Counted from the first letter of the stretch, positions 24,732-33,311 are shown. The stretch: 64,000 nt of DNA from an uncultured Paracoccaceae bacterium (GCA_947496605.1 CANMDF010000003.1:310001-374000), one strand, 5' to 3'. Translations and numbers: made by a program. The notes: generated from the sequence alone by a model not told the origin.

Positions 24732-25382
24732 TCAAACGTCCCCGTAATCCGCCAACCCTTTGCGCCCTAGATCAGTCAATTCATAGACCCCGCGCGACAC
24801 GCGGCTGAACCATCCGTAGTGATCCGCCGCCATAATTGAAGTGGCCTGCGGCACCTCAGCCCACTCTTTAACCTGCGATCCTTTGGACGGCCCATGCACC
24901 GCCAAGAAGCGTGCACAACGCAACGCATCTTGCCTGTATCCCGTAACAATGCCGTGCCGTGTGGCTCCTCCTTCATTTGGATCACCTTGCAGCCGATCAA
25001 AGGCGCGCAACAATCGGGTCTTTTTCTTCTTAGACTGACGCGCTGCATAGGGACCGGGGTCAGCAAGTACTTCCACGAGCCCGTCACGCAAACGGACAGT
25101 CATCACACCGAGGCCTGCACGGCGGGCGAGCTTTACATTTGCTTTCAGCGCCTTTGCCTTCCCGCCAGAAGGAACTGCCAGATAGACGTGATCTGTGGTC
25201 AACAATCGCTCCACGCCTTGGTGAAATAGCGCCAGCGAAAAGCCTAGCTTCAGCTCAACCACAACCAGGTCATCGCCACGACGCCCCACAACATCGGCCG
25301 CACCCACTTCACCCTTCACCTCATAGCCCTGTCTTTGCAGATAGGCTTTGATCGGGGGATATAGGTCAGCTTCGCGCGGCAT
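24732..25382 (-). CDS. DUF2161 protein with PD-(D/E)XK nuclease-like core
   Basis: A 216-aa cytoplasmic protein of the DUF2161 family. The N-terminal half (EADLYPPIKAYLQRQGYEV, then GAADVVGRRGDDLVVVELKLG) carries an Asp...Glu-X-Lys arrangement typical of PD-(D/E)XK nucleases, a clan in which I recall this family being placed. The C-terminal 80 residues look like a winged helix (VKEWAEVPQATSIMAADHYGWF, GVYELTDLG). AAGGAGA five bases before ATG 25382 decides the start; the longer reading from 25442 lacks such a site. The database name phosphodiesterase is, as far as I know, not based on experiment. Confidence 0.82.
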   Translation of the reverse strand: MPREADLYPPIKAYLQRQGYEVKGEVGAADVVGRRGDDLVVVELKLGFSLALFHQGVERLLTTDHVYLAVPSGGKAKALKANVKLARRAGLGVMTVRLRDGLVEVLADPGPYAARQSKKKKTRLLRAFDRLQGDPNEGGATRHGIVTGYRQDALRCARFLAVHGPSKGSQVKEWAEVPQATSIMAADHYGWFSRVSRGVYELTDLGRKGLADYGDV

Positions 25383-25430
25383 CAGGTCTCCTTTGTCGCG
25401 CAGCCAATTGGAAATTGCAGGCGATGACAA

Positions 25431-25455
25431 GCCCCGCTGCAAATCACAGCGGGGC
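25431..25455. terminator. Perfect 9-bp GC-rich hairpin
   Basis: GCCCCGCTG and CAGCGGGGC pair around a 7-base loop, six bases after the stop of the small basic protein gene on the minus strand. On that strand it is followed by TTGTCATC, a weak T-tract. It likely ends that short transcript before the DUF2161 gene. Confidence 0.7.
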
Positions 25456-25461
25456 TGTTCA

Positions 25462-25644
25462 CTATCTCCCGCCTAAGCGTCCGGGAAACTTCGGTGGTCT
25501 GCGATCAAACCGTTTGTCGCGGGTCGGGCCATCGGCCACGCGCGGTGGCGTATCTTTGGGATCAGGTCGCGCGGCACGACGGTTCTTTGCTGTAGGCACG
25601 GGGTTCAGACCCGGCTTGCGGGGTTTTGGTGTTTTACGGGGCAT
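25462..25644 (-). CDS. Small basic Pro/Arg-rich protein
   Basis: A 60-aa protein, MPRKTPKPRKPGLNPVPTAK continuing with many Arg, Lys, Pro and Asp and ending KFPGRLGGR. It is strongly basic and low in hydrophobic residues, so probably disordered; nucleic-acid or ribosome binding is conceivable but unproven. GAGAGG lies about 8 bases before ATG 25644, and a good hairpin terminator follows the stop, both of which support a real gene. A GTG three codons upstream is less likely as start. Its leader contains two repeated Shine-Dalgarno/mini-ORF units. No family recognised. Confidence 0.55.
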   Translation of the reverse strand: MPRKTPKPRKPGLNPVPTAKNRRAARPDPKDTPPRVADGPTRDKRFDRRPPKFPGRLGGR

Positions 25645-25708
25645 AATATGCACCTCTCATCTGAAAATAATCATGCGGCCGAACGGCCAAACGGTGCGCC
25701 AAAAGGCG

Positions 25709-25826
25709 TTACTGCGTCATGTCCATTGTCAGGGTGCTCCTCTAACAGAAATACGGGCTGGCCTTTGCAGGCCACAGGGTCAATGCGAGCTGTTTATACT
25801 TGCTTGTCCATTGTCAGCGTCCTCCT
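25709..25826 (-). repeat. Tandem Shine-Dalgarno plus 5-codon mini-ORF units in a leader region
   Basis: Two 22-base units (25720-25741 and 25805-25826, 20 of 22 identical, 85 bases apart) each read on the minus strand as AGGAG(G), 9-10 bases, then ATGGAC. Each opens a five-codon ORF: MDKQV stop (25794-25811) and MDMTQ stop (25709-25726). A TGGCCT/AGGCCA hairpin (25759-25774) lies between them. They precede the small basic protein gene. The rest of the 302-base gap up to the pyrophosphatase gene at 25947 shows nothing else I can support. Confidence 0.5.
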
Positions 25827-25946
25827 GTTCAGTGGGCTTAGGATAACGCCCGCCACCGCAGCCGTCAAACCCACACGATGGGGTGACAGCCCTAACCTGC
25901 GCTCCTATATACGGGCCAACCTTTGATCCGATTGAAAGTGACTCAC

Positions 25947-26864
25947 ATGACAACGCTCGTATTTGGCCACAAATCCCCTGACACCGACAGCACGGGGTCG
26001 CCTTTGATCTGGGAATGGTTTCTGAACCACACCGGCATTGAAGCGAAAGCGGCCCTGTTGGGTGAACCCAACACAGAGGCCACATTTGTTGCCAAGCGTT
26101 GGGGTTTTGAACTACCCGAAGTTATTGCAGACGTAGAGGACGACCAGTCTTGCGTCATCGTCGATACCAACAACCCGGCTGAACTGCCTGCAAACATCAA
26201 CAACGCCGATATCCTCGCCATCATCGACCACCACAAGCTGGTTGGCGGGCTGGAGACAAAGAACCCAATCAACATCACGATCCGCCCATTGGCCTGCACC
26301 GCCACCATCATGCACCAGATGATGGGCGATCACGCAGGTCACATGCCTGAAGGCGTGAAAGGTCTGATGCTGTCTTGCATCCTATCCGATACGCTTGCTT
26401 TTCGGTCACCCACAACGACCGAGATAGATAAAGATGTGGCCGAAACCTTGGCCAAAGACCTTGGCGTTGATATCGAAGCCTACGCAGGCGAAATGTTCGC
26501 AGCAAAATCCGATGTGTCCGCGTTCTCAGATGCTGAATTACTCCGCATGGACAGCAAAGAATTTGAGATCGACGGCAAAAAGTTCCGCGTGTCCGTGTTG
26601 GAAACCACCGCACCCCAGATCGTGCTGGATCGCAAAGCATCGTTGCTGAAGGAAATGCCAAAGGTCGCGAAGGCCGACAAGGTGGACGAGGTCCTTTTGT
26701 TCGTGGTCGATATCATCAAAGAAGAAGCAACTCTGCTGATCCAAAATGACATGGTCAAAACGGTAGCTGAAAAGTCTTTCGACGCGACTGTTGAAGGCGA
26801 TAGCGTGGTTCTGCCCGGCGTGATGAGCCGGAAGAAACAGATCATTCCAGCGCTCAAGGTCTGA
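25947..26864 (+). CDS. ppaC: Manganese-dependent (family II) inorganic pyrophosphatase
   Basis: A 305-aa DHH-superfamily enzyme that hydrolyses pyrophosphate to phosphate. N-terminal DHH domain motifs: VFGHKSPDTDS (metal ligands), CVIVDTNNPAELP and ILAIIDHHK. The C-terminal DHHA2 domain ends with the substrate-binding signature GVMSRKKQIIPAL. The length and motif order match the compact, CBS-less form. ATG 25947 is chosen since it places the GHKSPD motif at the usual distance; an upstream start at 25923 is less likely. Family II pyrophosphatases occur in Rhodobacterales alongside or in place of family I. Confidence 0.95.
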   Translation: MTTLVFGHKSPDTDSTGSPLIWEWFLNHTGIEAKAALLGEPNTEATFVAKRWGFELPEVIADVEDDQSCVIVDTNNPAELPANINNADILAIIDHHKLVGGLETKNPINITIRPLACTATIMHQMMGDHAGHMPEGVKGLMLSCILSDTLAFRSPTTTEIDKDVAETLAKDLGVDIEAYAGEMFAAKSDVSAFSDAELLRMDSKEFEIDGKKFRVSVLETTAPQIVLDRKASLLKEMPKVAKADKVDEVLLFVVDIIKEEATLLIQNDMVKTVAEKSFDATVEGDSVVLPGVMSRKKQIIPALKV

Positions 26865-26930
26865 CATACGTCTGCACAGCCTGTGTACAGGTTGTGTACG
26901 CAATACATACATCCCCCAAAAGGCCGCATC

Positions 26931-27806
26931 ATGACCCAGATTATCGAAAAATTCGCTGACATCTCGGGTCAGTATGACGCGGCTTTTGTGGACCTGTGGG
27001 GCTGCATGCACAACGGGATTGCGGCGATGCCTGCAGCCGTCGCTGCGATGCAGAACTACCGCGCATCTGGCGGAATCGTTGTGCTCGTGACCAACTCACC
27101 CCGCCCGTGGGACAGCGTCGCGCGCCAGATCAGCGGCATGGGGGTGCCCGATGATGCGTGGGACGCGATTGCCACCTCAGGTGACAGCGCACGTGCCGCA
27201 ATGTTTCGTGGGATGGTAGGCGAAAAGGTTTGGTTCATGGGCGAAAGCCCCCGTGATGATGATTTCTTTCAACCGCTGAAAATCATTGATGATCCGGTGA
27301 ATATTCAAAAGGTTCCACTGGAAGAGGCCGAAGGCATCGTATGCTGCGGCCCTCTTGATCCCATGGCCGATGTCGACGTGAACCGCCCTGAATTCCTTTA
27401 TGCCAAACAAAAGGGCCTCAAACTGCTATGCGCCAACCCCGATATTATCGTGGACAGGGGCGACGTGCGCGAATGGTGTGCGGGGGCATTGGCCGCACTT
27501 TATACCGAAATGGGTGGTGAGAGCCTGTATTTCGGCAAACCACATCCGCCCATCTATGATCTTGCACGCCGACGGCTCGCAGCATTAACCAATGCCCCAT
27601 CTGATCCGCGTATCATTGGGATTGGTGACGGCATTGGCACCGATGTTCTGGGCGCTCTGCAAGAAGACATTGATGCGCTGTTCATCTCGGGCGGTTTAGC
27701 AGCAGCTGAGACCAAAACGGTGCACCAACCCGATCCTGATGCCCTGAACGCGTACCTGCAGGGCGAACAGATGAGTGCGACCTACACAATTGGGCATCTG
27801 CGGTAG
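26931..27806 (+). CDS. TIGR01459-type HAD-superfamily hydrolase
   Basis: A 291-aa NagD-like HAD protein of the alphaproteobacterial subgroup I know as TIGR01459. Seen: AAFVDLWGCMHNG (motif I), VLVTNSPRPWDSVARQ (motif II with cap-domain entry), YFGKPHPPIYDLA (motif III Lys) and IGIGDGIGTDVLGAL (motif IV). In motif I the usual second Asp is Trp (DLW instead of DxD), as remembered for this subgroup, so catalysis may differ from standard phosphatases. The substrate is unknown. The 66-base gap from the pyrophosphatase gene holds TGTGTAC twice (26882-26888, 26893-26899). Confidence 0.85.
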   Translation: MTQIIEKFADISGQYDAAFVDLWGCMHNGIAAMPAAVAAMQNYRASGGIVVLVTNSPRPWDSVARQISGMGVPDDAWDAIATSGDSARAAMFRGMVGEKVWFMGESPRDDDFFQPLKIIDDPVNIQKVPLEEAEGIVCCGPLDPMADVDVNRPEFLYAKQKGLKLLCANPDIIVDRGDVREWCAGALAALYTEMGGESLYFGKPHPPIYDLARRRLAALTNAPSDPRIIGIGDGIGTDVLGALQEDIDALFISGGLAAAETKTVHQPDPDALNAYLQGEQMSATYTIGHLR

Positions 27807-27896
27807 AGGAATCACTTGATCTTTCTACATCCGCGACGTAATAAAATTTCAATATCGACGTGATACTGGAATTTTTGTTACTTTATGGAGCCTGAA

Positions 27897-28340
27897 ATGT
27901 TAGATAACGCACCCCGCGGCACGATCTGCATCGAAGATATCGAAATCGGCATGACCCGGTCGCTTCGTAAGGTGATCACGGACCGTGATATAGAAATGTT
28001 TGCTGAGGTGTCGACGGACAGGAACCCTGTCCACCTTGATGAGGATTACGCCCAAGAGACGATCTTTGCAGGTCGCATCGCCCACGGCATGCTGACTGCT
28101 GGTTTGGTCAGCGCTGTCATTGGTGAACAGCTGCCCGGGCATGGCACGGTTTATCTAGGTCAAAATCTGAAGTTCCTGGCCCCTGTCCGCCCCGGCGACA
28201 TGGTTCTGGCCGAGGTTGAAGTGACCGACATTGATCATTCCAAGCGCCGTGTGACAATGAACACACGCTGTCTGGTGAATGACAAAAAGGTGCTGGTGGG
28301 CGATGCCACTGTTCTTGCGCCGTCGCGGAAATTCGACTGA
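27897..28340 (+). CDS. MaoC-like (R)-specific enoyl-CoA hydratase family protein
   Basis: A 147-aa hot-dog-fold protein of the MaoC/PhaJ type. The hydratase signature FAEVSTDRNPVHLDEDYAQ (catalytic Asp and His) is followed by FAGRIAHGMLTAGLVSAVIG and YLGQNLKFLAPVRPGDMV, all typical. It probably hydrates trans-2-enoyl-CoA to the R-3-hydroxy form. ATG 27897 is preferred over ATG 27885 because GGAG lies at proper distance from it. The upstream gap is AT-rich and probably has its own promoter. ribF follows after 36 bases. Confidence 0.9.
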   Translation: MLDNAPRGTICIEDIEIGMTRSLRKVITDRDIEMFAEVSTDRNPVHLDEDYAQETIFAGRIAHGMLTAGLVSAVIGEQLPGHGTVYLGQNLKFLAPVRPGDMVLAEVEVTDIDHSKRRVTMNTRCLVNDKKVLVGDATVLAPSRKFD

Positions 28341-28376
28341 TCTTGCACCATTGCACAGCCCGCGTTACGCAGTGCT

Positions 28377-29318
28377 ATGCGCATCATCCGAGACACCGTT
28401 TTTATTGATCCAACTGACCGTGGCGCCGCTGCGGCGATTGGCAATTTCGATGGTGTCCATATCGGGCATCAAGCCGTTATTGACCTGACACGCACGGCCG
28501 CGAAAGCCGCTGACGCGCCTTTGGGCATCATGACGTTTGAACCGCATCCCCGCAGCTATTTCTCACGTGATCAAAAGCCGTTCCGCCTGATGAATGCCGA
28601 AGCGCGGGCGAACCGTTTGGCAAAGCTGGGTGTTGAAAAGCTCTATGAGGTGCCGTTCAACGATACCCTCGCCAGCCTGTCTCCGCGTGATTTTGCACAA
28701 ACGATCATTGCTGATCAGTTGGGCCTGAAACACATCGTTGTTGGCGCTGATTTCTGCTTTGGCAAAGGCCGTGCTGGCACGGTTGGGGACTTGCAAACCT
28801 TTGGCGATGAAATGGGCTTTGGCGTCACCATCGCCCCTATCGTGGCCATCGACACCGCCAACGTCTCCTCCACTGCGATCCGCCAAGCGCTGACCGACGG
28901 ACAACCGCGTGATGCCGCCGCGATGTTGGGGCATTGGCACCGTATTGAAGGTGAGGTGATCCGCGGCGACCAGCGTGGGCGCGATCTGGGGTATCCGACA
29001 GCGAATATGTCGATCACCGGCCTGCATCAGCCAAAATTCGGCGTCTATGCTGTGAAGGTCGATGTTTTGGATGGGGCCCATAAGGGCACCTACGATGGCG
29101 CGGCCTCTGTCGGGGTGCGTCCGATGTTTGGTGAAAACGTCCCTAATTGCGAAACCTTCATTTTCGACTTCAAGGGCGATCTTTACGGCTCTACCCTGTC
29201 CGTCGCCCTTGTTGATTTCCTGCGGCCCGAATTGAAATTCGATGGCCTTGACGCGCTGATTACCCAGATGGACGCGGATTGCGCCACTGCCCGCGAAATT
29301 CTTGCCGATGTCCGCTGA
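28377..29318 (+). CDS. ribF: Bifunctional riboflavin kinase/FMN adenylyltransferase
   Basis: RibF (313 aa) phosphorylates riboflavin to FMN and adenylates FMN to FAD. The N-terminal adenylyltransferase domain shows AAIGNFDGVHIGHQAVI and MTFEPHPRSYF, with VVGADFCFGKGRAG and VSSTAIRQAL further on. The C-terminal flavokinase domain has GRDLGYPTANM and the metal/nucleotide residues there, followed by ETFIFDFKGDLYG. Length and domain order are standard. The stop lies 11 bases inside the following YcgN-like gene, so the two are probably cotranscribed. Confidence 0.96.
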   Translation: MRIIRDTVFIDPTDRGAAAAIGNFDGVHIGHQAVIDLTRTAAKAADAPLGIMTFEPHPRSYFSRDQKPFRLMNAEARANRLAKLGVEKLYEVPFNDTLASLSPRDFAQTIIADQLGLKHIVVGADFCFGKGRAGTVGDLQTFGDEMGFGVTIAPIVAIDTANVSSTAIRQALTDGQPRDAAAMLGHWHRIEGEVIRGDQRGRDLGYPTANMSITGLHQPKFGVYAVKVDVLDGAHKGTYDGAASVGVRPMFGENVPNCETFIFDFKGDLYGSTLSVALVDFLRPELKFDGLDALITQMDADCATAREILADVR

Positions 29319-29775
29319 TATCCCCCGCGACGGTCTAAGCCCGCGTTTTTGGGAAACCAAAAAGATGGCGGATCTGAACCAGCAGGAATGGGAGGCACTG
29401 TGCGATGGTTGCGGGAAATGCTGCCTTAATAAGTTAGAAGATGATGAAGGCACCGTGGCCATGACCCGGGTCGCCTGTCGCTTGCTAGACAATGAAAGCT
29501 GCCTGTGCAGCAACTACACCAACCGTCACCAATTCGTGCCGGAATGTATCGTCCTTAACCCAAAGACCATTGTTGAGAACCTGTATTGGTTGCCGCAGAC
29601 CTGTGGCTATCGCCTGATCCACGAAGGGCGTCCCCTTTATGATTGGCACCCACTGATATCGGGCGATCCTGCGTCGGTGCATCGGGCGGGTGTATCCGTC
29701 AAGGGCATGACAATTCCTGAGTTCGAAGTCGATGAAGACGATTGGGAAGACCACATCATCGAGGAGCCGCTCTAA
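29308..29775 (+). CDS. YcgN/UPF0260 cysteine-cluster protein
   Basis: A 155-aa protein with the UPF0260 pattern: FWETKKMADLNQQEWEALC, then the cluster CDGCGKCC, then LLDNESCLCSNYTNRHQFVPEC and LPQTCGYRLI. The conserved cysteines suggest metal or iron-sulfur binding (CxxCxxCC cluster family); the role is unknown. The start at ATG 29308 is supported because the FWE...EWE segment is part of the family N-terminus. It overlaps ribF by 11 bases, and its TAA directly abuts the ATG of the threonine aldolase gene. Confidence 0.9.
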   Translation: MSADIPRDGLSPRFWETKKMADLNQQEWEALCDGCGKCCLNKLEDDEGTVAMTRVACRLLDNESCLCSNYTNRHQFVPECIVLNPKTIVENLYWLPQTCGYRLIHEGRPLYDWHPLISGDPASVHRAGVSVKGMTIPEFEVDEDDWEDHIIEEPL

Positions 29776-30822
29776 ATGTATTTCGCCTCAGACAACGCAG
29801 GCCCGACACATCCGCGCGTCATGGAGGCGATGATCGCCGCCAATGAAGGCTACGCTATGGGTTATGGCGCGGACCCGATCATGGACACTGTGCGTGCACA
29901 AGTGCGCGAAACATTCGAAGCGCCGGACGCCGCTGTCTTTCTGGTTGTGAACGGCACGACCGCGAATGCTTTGTTGCTGGCAGCGATGACCAAACCTTGG
30001 GAAACAGTCTTTTGCGCTGATTGCGCACATATCCACGAAGACGAATGCAATGCGCCAGAGTTTTATACCGGGGCCAAATTAACGCTTGTTCCAACGACAG
30101 ATGGCAGGATGTCAGCGGATGATCTACGCCAGAGCATTCTGGCTGAGCAAAACCGCGGTGTGCATGGGCCCCAGCGCGGCCCGCTTTCAATCACACAGGT
30201 GACCGAAAAAGGTACGAACTATTCTCTTGATGACATCCGCGCCTTAACTGCGACGGCTCAAGAATTTGGGATGCAAACCCACCTTGATGGCGCACGCTTT
30301 GCGAATGCATTGGTGGCGATGGACTGTTCGCCTGCTGACATGACGTGGAAAGCAGGCGTTGATACTGTCAGTTTTGGTGGCACCAAGAACGGCCTACTTG
30401 GCGTTGAGGCATGTGTGATCTTCAACCCCGAAATCGCATGGGAATTCGAGTTGCGGCGCAAACGCGGCGGGCATTTGTTGTCCAAGCACCGCTATCTATC
30501 TGCGCAGATGCAGGCCTATCTGAAGGATGATCTTTGGCTTGATATGGCCCGCGCCGCCAATGCGCGTTGCGTTCAATTGGCCGATGGGCTGCATGGGCAC
30601 AGTTCCGCCAAAATGCTGTTTGAACCGCAAGCCAATATGATCTTTTTCGAAATGCCACGCGGCGAACACAAGCGCATGCTGGATGCAGGTGCGGTCTATT
30701 ATGTGATGAATGGCGACCATGAGCTCGGCGACCCAGACGCGCCTCTGATCGGGCGATTGGTCTGCGATTGGTCAATGACCGAAGGCGGCGTCAGTCAGTT
30801 TATTGATCTGCTGCACGGATAA
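29776..30822 (+). CDS. ltaE: Low-specificity L-threonine aldolase
   Basis: A 348-aa fold-type I PLP enzyme that cleaves threonine or allo-threonine to glycine and acetaldehyde. Seen: MYFASDNAGPTHPRVMEAM at the N-terminus, THLDGARFANALVA with the Asp that contacts the PLP ring, and VSFGGTKNGLLGVEA with the Schiff-base Lys. The ATG immediately follows the stop of the YcgN-like gene. The end overlaps the convergent alpha/beta hydrolase gene by 23 bases. Related beta-eliminating lyases share the fold, but the motif pattern favours the aldolase. Confidence 0.92.
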   Translation: MYFASDNAGPTHPRVMEAMIAANEGYAMGYGADPIMDTVRAQVRETFEAPDAAVFLVVNGTTANALLLAAMTKPWETVFCADCAHIHEDECNAPEFYTGAKLTLVPTTDGRMSADDLRQSILAEQNRGVHGPQRGPLSITQVTEKGTNYSLDDIRALTATAQEFGMQTHLDGARFANALVAMDCSPADMTWKAGVDTVSFGGTKNGLLGVEACVIFNPEIAWEFELRRKRGGHLLSKHRYLSAQMQAYLKDDLWLDMARAANARCVQLADGLHGHSSAKMLFEPQANMIFFEMPRGEHKRMLDAGAVYYVMNGDHELGDPDAPLIGRLVCDWSMTEGGVSQFIDLLHG

Positions 30823-31576
30823 TTGCCGCAACCTCAGCTGCATGCGTCATCGCGACCATATGGGCTGCACCTGCAAGCACATGATCTGTCGCATCGGGGA
30901 TGCGCTCTGACAGCGCATTATGGATCGCCTTAATCACCGGCTGCGTGTCCGCGCCTCGGATCAATGTCACTGGAATATTCAAACCGCCCAACCGCTCTGC
31001 TGATGTGATCCCGGCGATGTCTACTTCGATAGCAGCTCCGCTCGCGACGATCAGGTGAATACGCTTGGTCAGCTGGGCTTGCATACGGGCGGGGATATCA
31101 GCCCACGGCGTCTGCCCCCAAAGGTCGTTGAATATTTCAGCTGCACGGTCTTCTTCGCCCATCAACATCGCGCCCACGAAAGGACGAAAGTCCTTTGCAT
31201 GCCGACCATGTTCGGGGGTGCCTTTGGCGGCGGCAAAGTAGACGGGTTCGATCAGGGTGAGCCGGTTCACCAGATCAGGGCGTTCAACAGCCAGCCGCAA
31301 GGCCGCCGTGCCACCAAAGGAATGCCCGATGAGGTGGGACGGACCATCACAGCAGGCGGTCGCGGCATCGACAACAAGCGTTTGATAGTCGTGCTTGCCA
31401 TCCCAATCATCACTACGCCCATGCCCCGGCATGTCCAGCAATGTGGTTTGCCCGCCAACGGCCTCGGCCAAAGGCAACAGCGTTTCATGGCGCGATAAGG
31501 CGCAATGGATCATCACGGCGGGCGCACCTGCACCCACCGTGACAGCATGGACATGATGCCCAGAGATGTTGGGCAC
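30800..31576 (-). CDS. Alpha/beta hydrolase
   Basis: A 258-aa alpha/beta-fold hydrolase. The nucleophile elbow is HLIGHSFGGTAALRLA (Ser at about residue 87). The oxyanion region is near VMIHCALSRHE, DMPGHGRSDDW is the usual second motif, and the catalytic His is likely in AGAAHMVAMTH. Substrate unknown. The start is GTG 31576, overlapping by one base the TAG of the upstream isomerase gene (TAGTG), so the two form a coupled unit. The 3' end overlaps ltaE by 23 bases. Confidence 0.9.
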   Translation of the reverse strand: MPNISGHHVHAVTVGAGAPAVMIHCALSRHETLLPLAEAVGGQTTLLDMPGHGRSDDWDGKHDYQTLVVDAATACCDGPSHLIGHSFGGTAALRLAVERPDLVNRLTLIEPVYFAAAKGTPEHGRHAKDFRPFVGAMLMGEEDRAAEIFNDLWGQTPWADIPARMQAQLTKRIHLIVASGAAIEVDIAGITSAERLGGLNIPVTLIRGADTQPVIKAIHNALSERIPDATDHVLAGAAHMVAMTHAAEVAAIIRAADQ

Positions 31577-32172
31577 TAGAGCTTGCCGGACAGATACGCG
31601 TCCAGATCATCAATGCGGTCTTCGCCCCAGAAACGCTCATTCGTATCTGTGATGAAGAACGGGGCACCAAAGGCGCCTGCGTTCACCGCATCTTCGAGGT
31701 TCTTGGCGAATGTATCAGCAGCCGTCAGCATGTCCTTGTCGGCCAAAGCAGGATCGAAACTGCATTTTTCCAAGCAATCACGCACAACATCATCTTGGCT
31801 GATATCACGTTCTTCGGCCCAGCAGGCCGCGCCAAAGGCTTTGACCAGTTCAGCCACATCAGCGCCCGTATTTTGCGCAGCGATGATCGCATAGGCTGAC
31901 GGAGCGCCATTCGTCGGCCAGAACATCGGTTTTAGATTCAACGGCATTCCCAGGCCCTTGGACCGGCGTGCCATGTCTTGCAGGCGGTATTCCTGGCGGT
32001 TGGGGTGACGGTCTTTGGGTGGCGTACCACCAGTCCGACCGAACAGGGCCATGATATCGAGCGGCTTATATGTAATCGTAGCCCCATGTTTTTTCGCGAT
32101 CTCGCCTGGGCGTGTCCCGCTGAGGTACGTGAATGGGGACAATGTTGCGAAGTAATAGTCGATATGAGGCAT
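31576..32172 (-). CDS. 2-hydroxychromene-2-carboxylate isomerase-like (DsbA/GST-kappa fold) protein
   Basis: A 198-aa thioredoxin-fold protein. MPHIDYYFATLSPFTYLSG has the Ser-Pro glutathione-binding position of HCCA isomerases, and GAPFFITDTNERFWGEDRID is the conserved cis-Pro and C-terminal part. HCCA isomerase acts in naphthalene-type ring degradation, but many homologues have unknown, glutathione-dependent roles; no aromatic pathway genes are near. ATG 32172 is chosen because the family starts there; upstream in-frame codons reach into the prs promoter region. Coupled with the hydrolase gene. Confidence 0.88.
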   Translation of the reverse strand: MPHIDYYFATLSPFTYLSGTRPGEIAKKHGATITYKPLDIMALFGRTGGTPPKDRHPNRQEYRLQDMARRSKGLGMPLNLKPMFWPTNGAPSAYAIIAAQNTGADVAELVKAFGAACWAEERDISQDDVVRDCLEKCSFDPALADKDMLTAADTFAKNLEDAVNAGAFGAPFFITDTNERFWGEDRIDDLDAYLSGKL

Positions 32173-32291
32173 TTTGCGCATCCTTGGGCTGCTGAATTCT
32201 TTGCGAGACGTTAAGCTTGTGCTACGCGGTGTCAACGCCACGAATCTGTTACATTTGCGTGACAGCACCCTTCTGCCAAAGGACCCATTCC

Positions 32292-33311
32292 ATGCCCACA
32301 ATGATCGAGCCAAAGCTGATTGCAGGTAACGCCAATCCGCCCCTCGCAAAATCTATCGCACGTCGCATGTCGATGCATCGCGGTATGGAAGTGGGTCTAT
32401 GCGATACCCGCGTGGAACGGTTCAACGATGGCGAGATTTTCGTCGAGGTTTATGAAAACGTGCGCGGCGAGGATATGTTTATCGTCCAGCCGACATCGAA
32501 CCCGGCCAACGACAACCTCATGGAACTGTTGATTATCGCAGATGCCCTGCGTCGGTCCTCTGCGGCACGCATTACGGCGGTCATCCCCTATTTCGGCTAT
32601 GCCCGCCAAGATCGCCGCTCTAAGGCTCGCACGCCGATCACGGCAAAGCTGGTGTCGAATATGATTGTCGAAGCCGGTATTGAACGCGTCTTGACCCTGG
32701 ATTTGCATGCCACGCAAATTCAGGGTTTTTTCGATATTCCCGTCGATAACCTTTATGCGTCCCCGATCTATGCGCTGGATGCGATGCATAATTTCAAAGG
32801 CAAGATGGACGACGTCATGGTCGTATCCCCTGACGTGGGCGGCGTGGCACGTGCCCGTGATCTAGCGCAACGCATTGGCGCACCTTTGTCGATCGTTGAC
32901 AAACGCCGCGGCAAGCCCGGTGAGGTCGCCGAGATGACAGTGATTGGTGATGTCAAAGACAAGGTTTGCGTGATCGTTGACGACATTGTGGATACCGCTG
33001 GTACGCTGTGTAAAGCGGCTGAGGTTTTGATGGAAAACGGCGCGAAAGAGGTCCATTCCTACATCACCCACGGCGTGCTATCCGGCCCTGCCGTTGAACG
33101 CGTGTCCAAGTCTGTGATGAAAAGCCTTGTGATCACCGACACGATTGCGGCGACGGACGCAGTGAAGGCCTGCAGGAACATCCGCATTGTCCCGACAGCA
33201 CCAATGTTCGCCCAAGCGATCCTGAACACTTGGAACGGCACATCTGTGTCGTCCTTGTTTGATCATAAGACACTGGGGCCGATCTACGAAGGGCTGTATG
33301 CGGCTGAGTAA
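32292..33311 (+). CDS. prs: Ribose-phosphate pyrophosphokinase
   Basis: PRPP synthetase (339 aa) makes phosphoribosyl pyrophosphate from ribose 5-phosphate and ATP for nucleotide, His and Trp synthesis. Seen: [40 protein letters not shown] (ATP site), [33 protein letters not shown] and the PRPP loop [20 protein letters not shown] precedes ATG 32292. It diverges from the isomerase gene. A perfect 10-bp hairpin just after its stop probably terminates the transcript. Confidence 0.97.
   Translation: MPTMIEPKLIAGNANPPLAKSIARRMSMHRGMEVGLCDTRVERFNDGEIFVEVYENVRGEDMFIVQPTSNPANDNLMELLIIADALRRSSAARITAVIPYFGYARQDRRSKARTPITAKLVSNMIVEAGIERVLTLDLHATQIQGFFDIPVDNLYASPIYALDAMHNFKGKMDDVMVVSPDVGGVARARDLAQRIGAPLSIVDKRRGKPGEVAEMTVIGDVKDKVCVIVDDIVDTAGTLCKAAEVLMENGAKEVHSYITHGVLSGPAVERVSKSVMKSLVITDTIAATDAVKACRNIRIVPTAPMFAQAILNTWNGTSVSSLFDHKTLGPIYEGLYAAE

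Noticed and set aside
25648-25926. 92-codon plus-strand ORF
   Set aside because: It runs across the minus-strand mini-ORF repeats and the pyrophosphatase leader, has no ribosome-binding site, and its composition does not look like a real protein.
32173-32349. 59-residue N-terminal extension of the isomerase
   Set aside because: It would overlap the prs start region, is Arg/Ser-rich and precedes the usual family N-terminus at MPHIDYYF.
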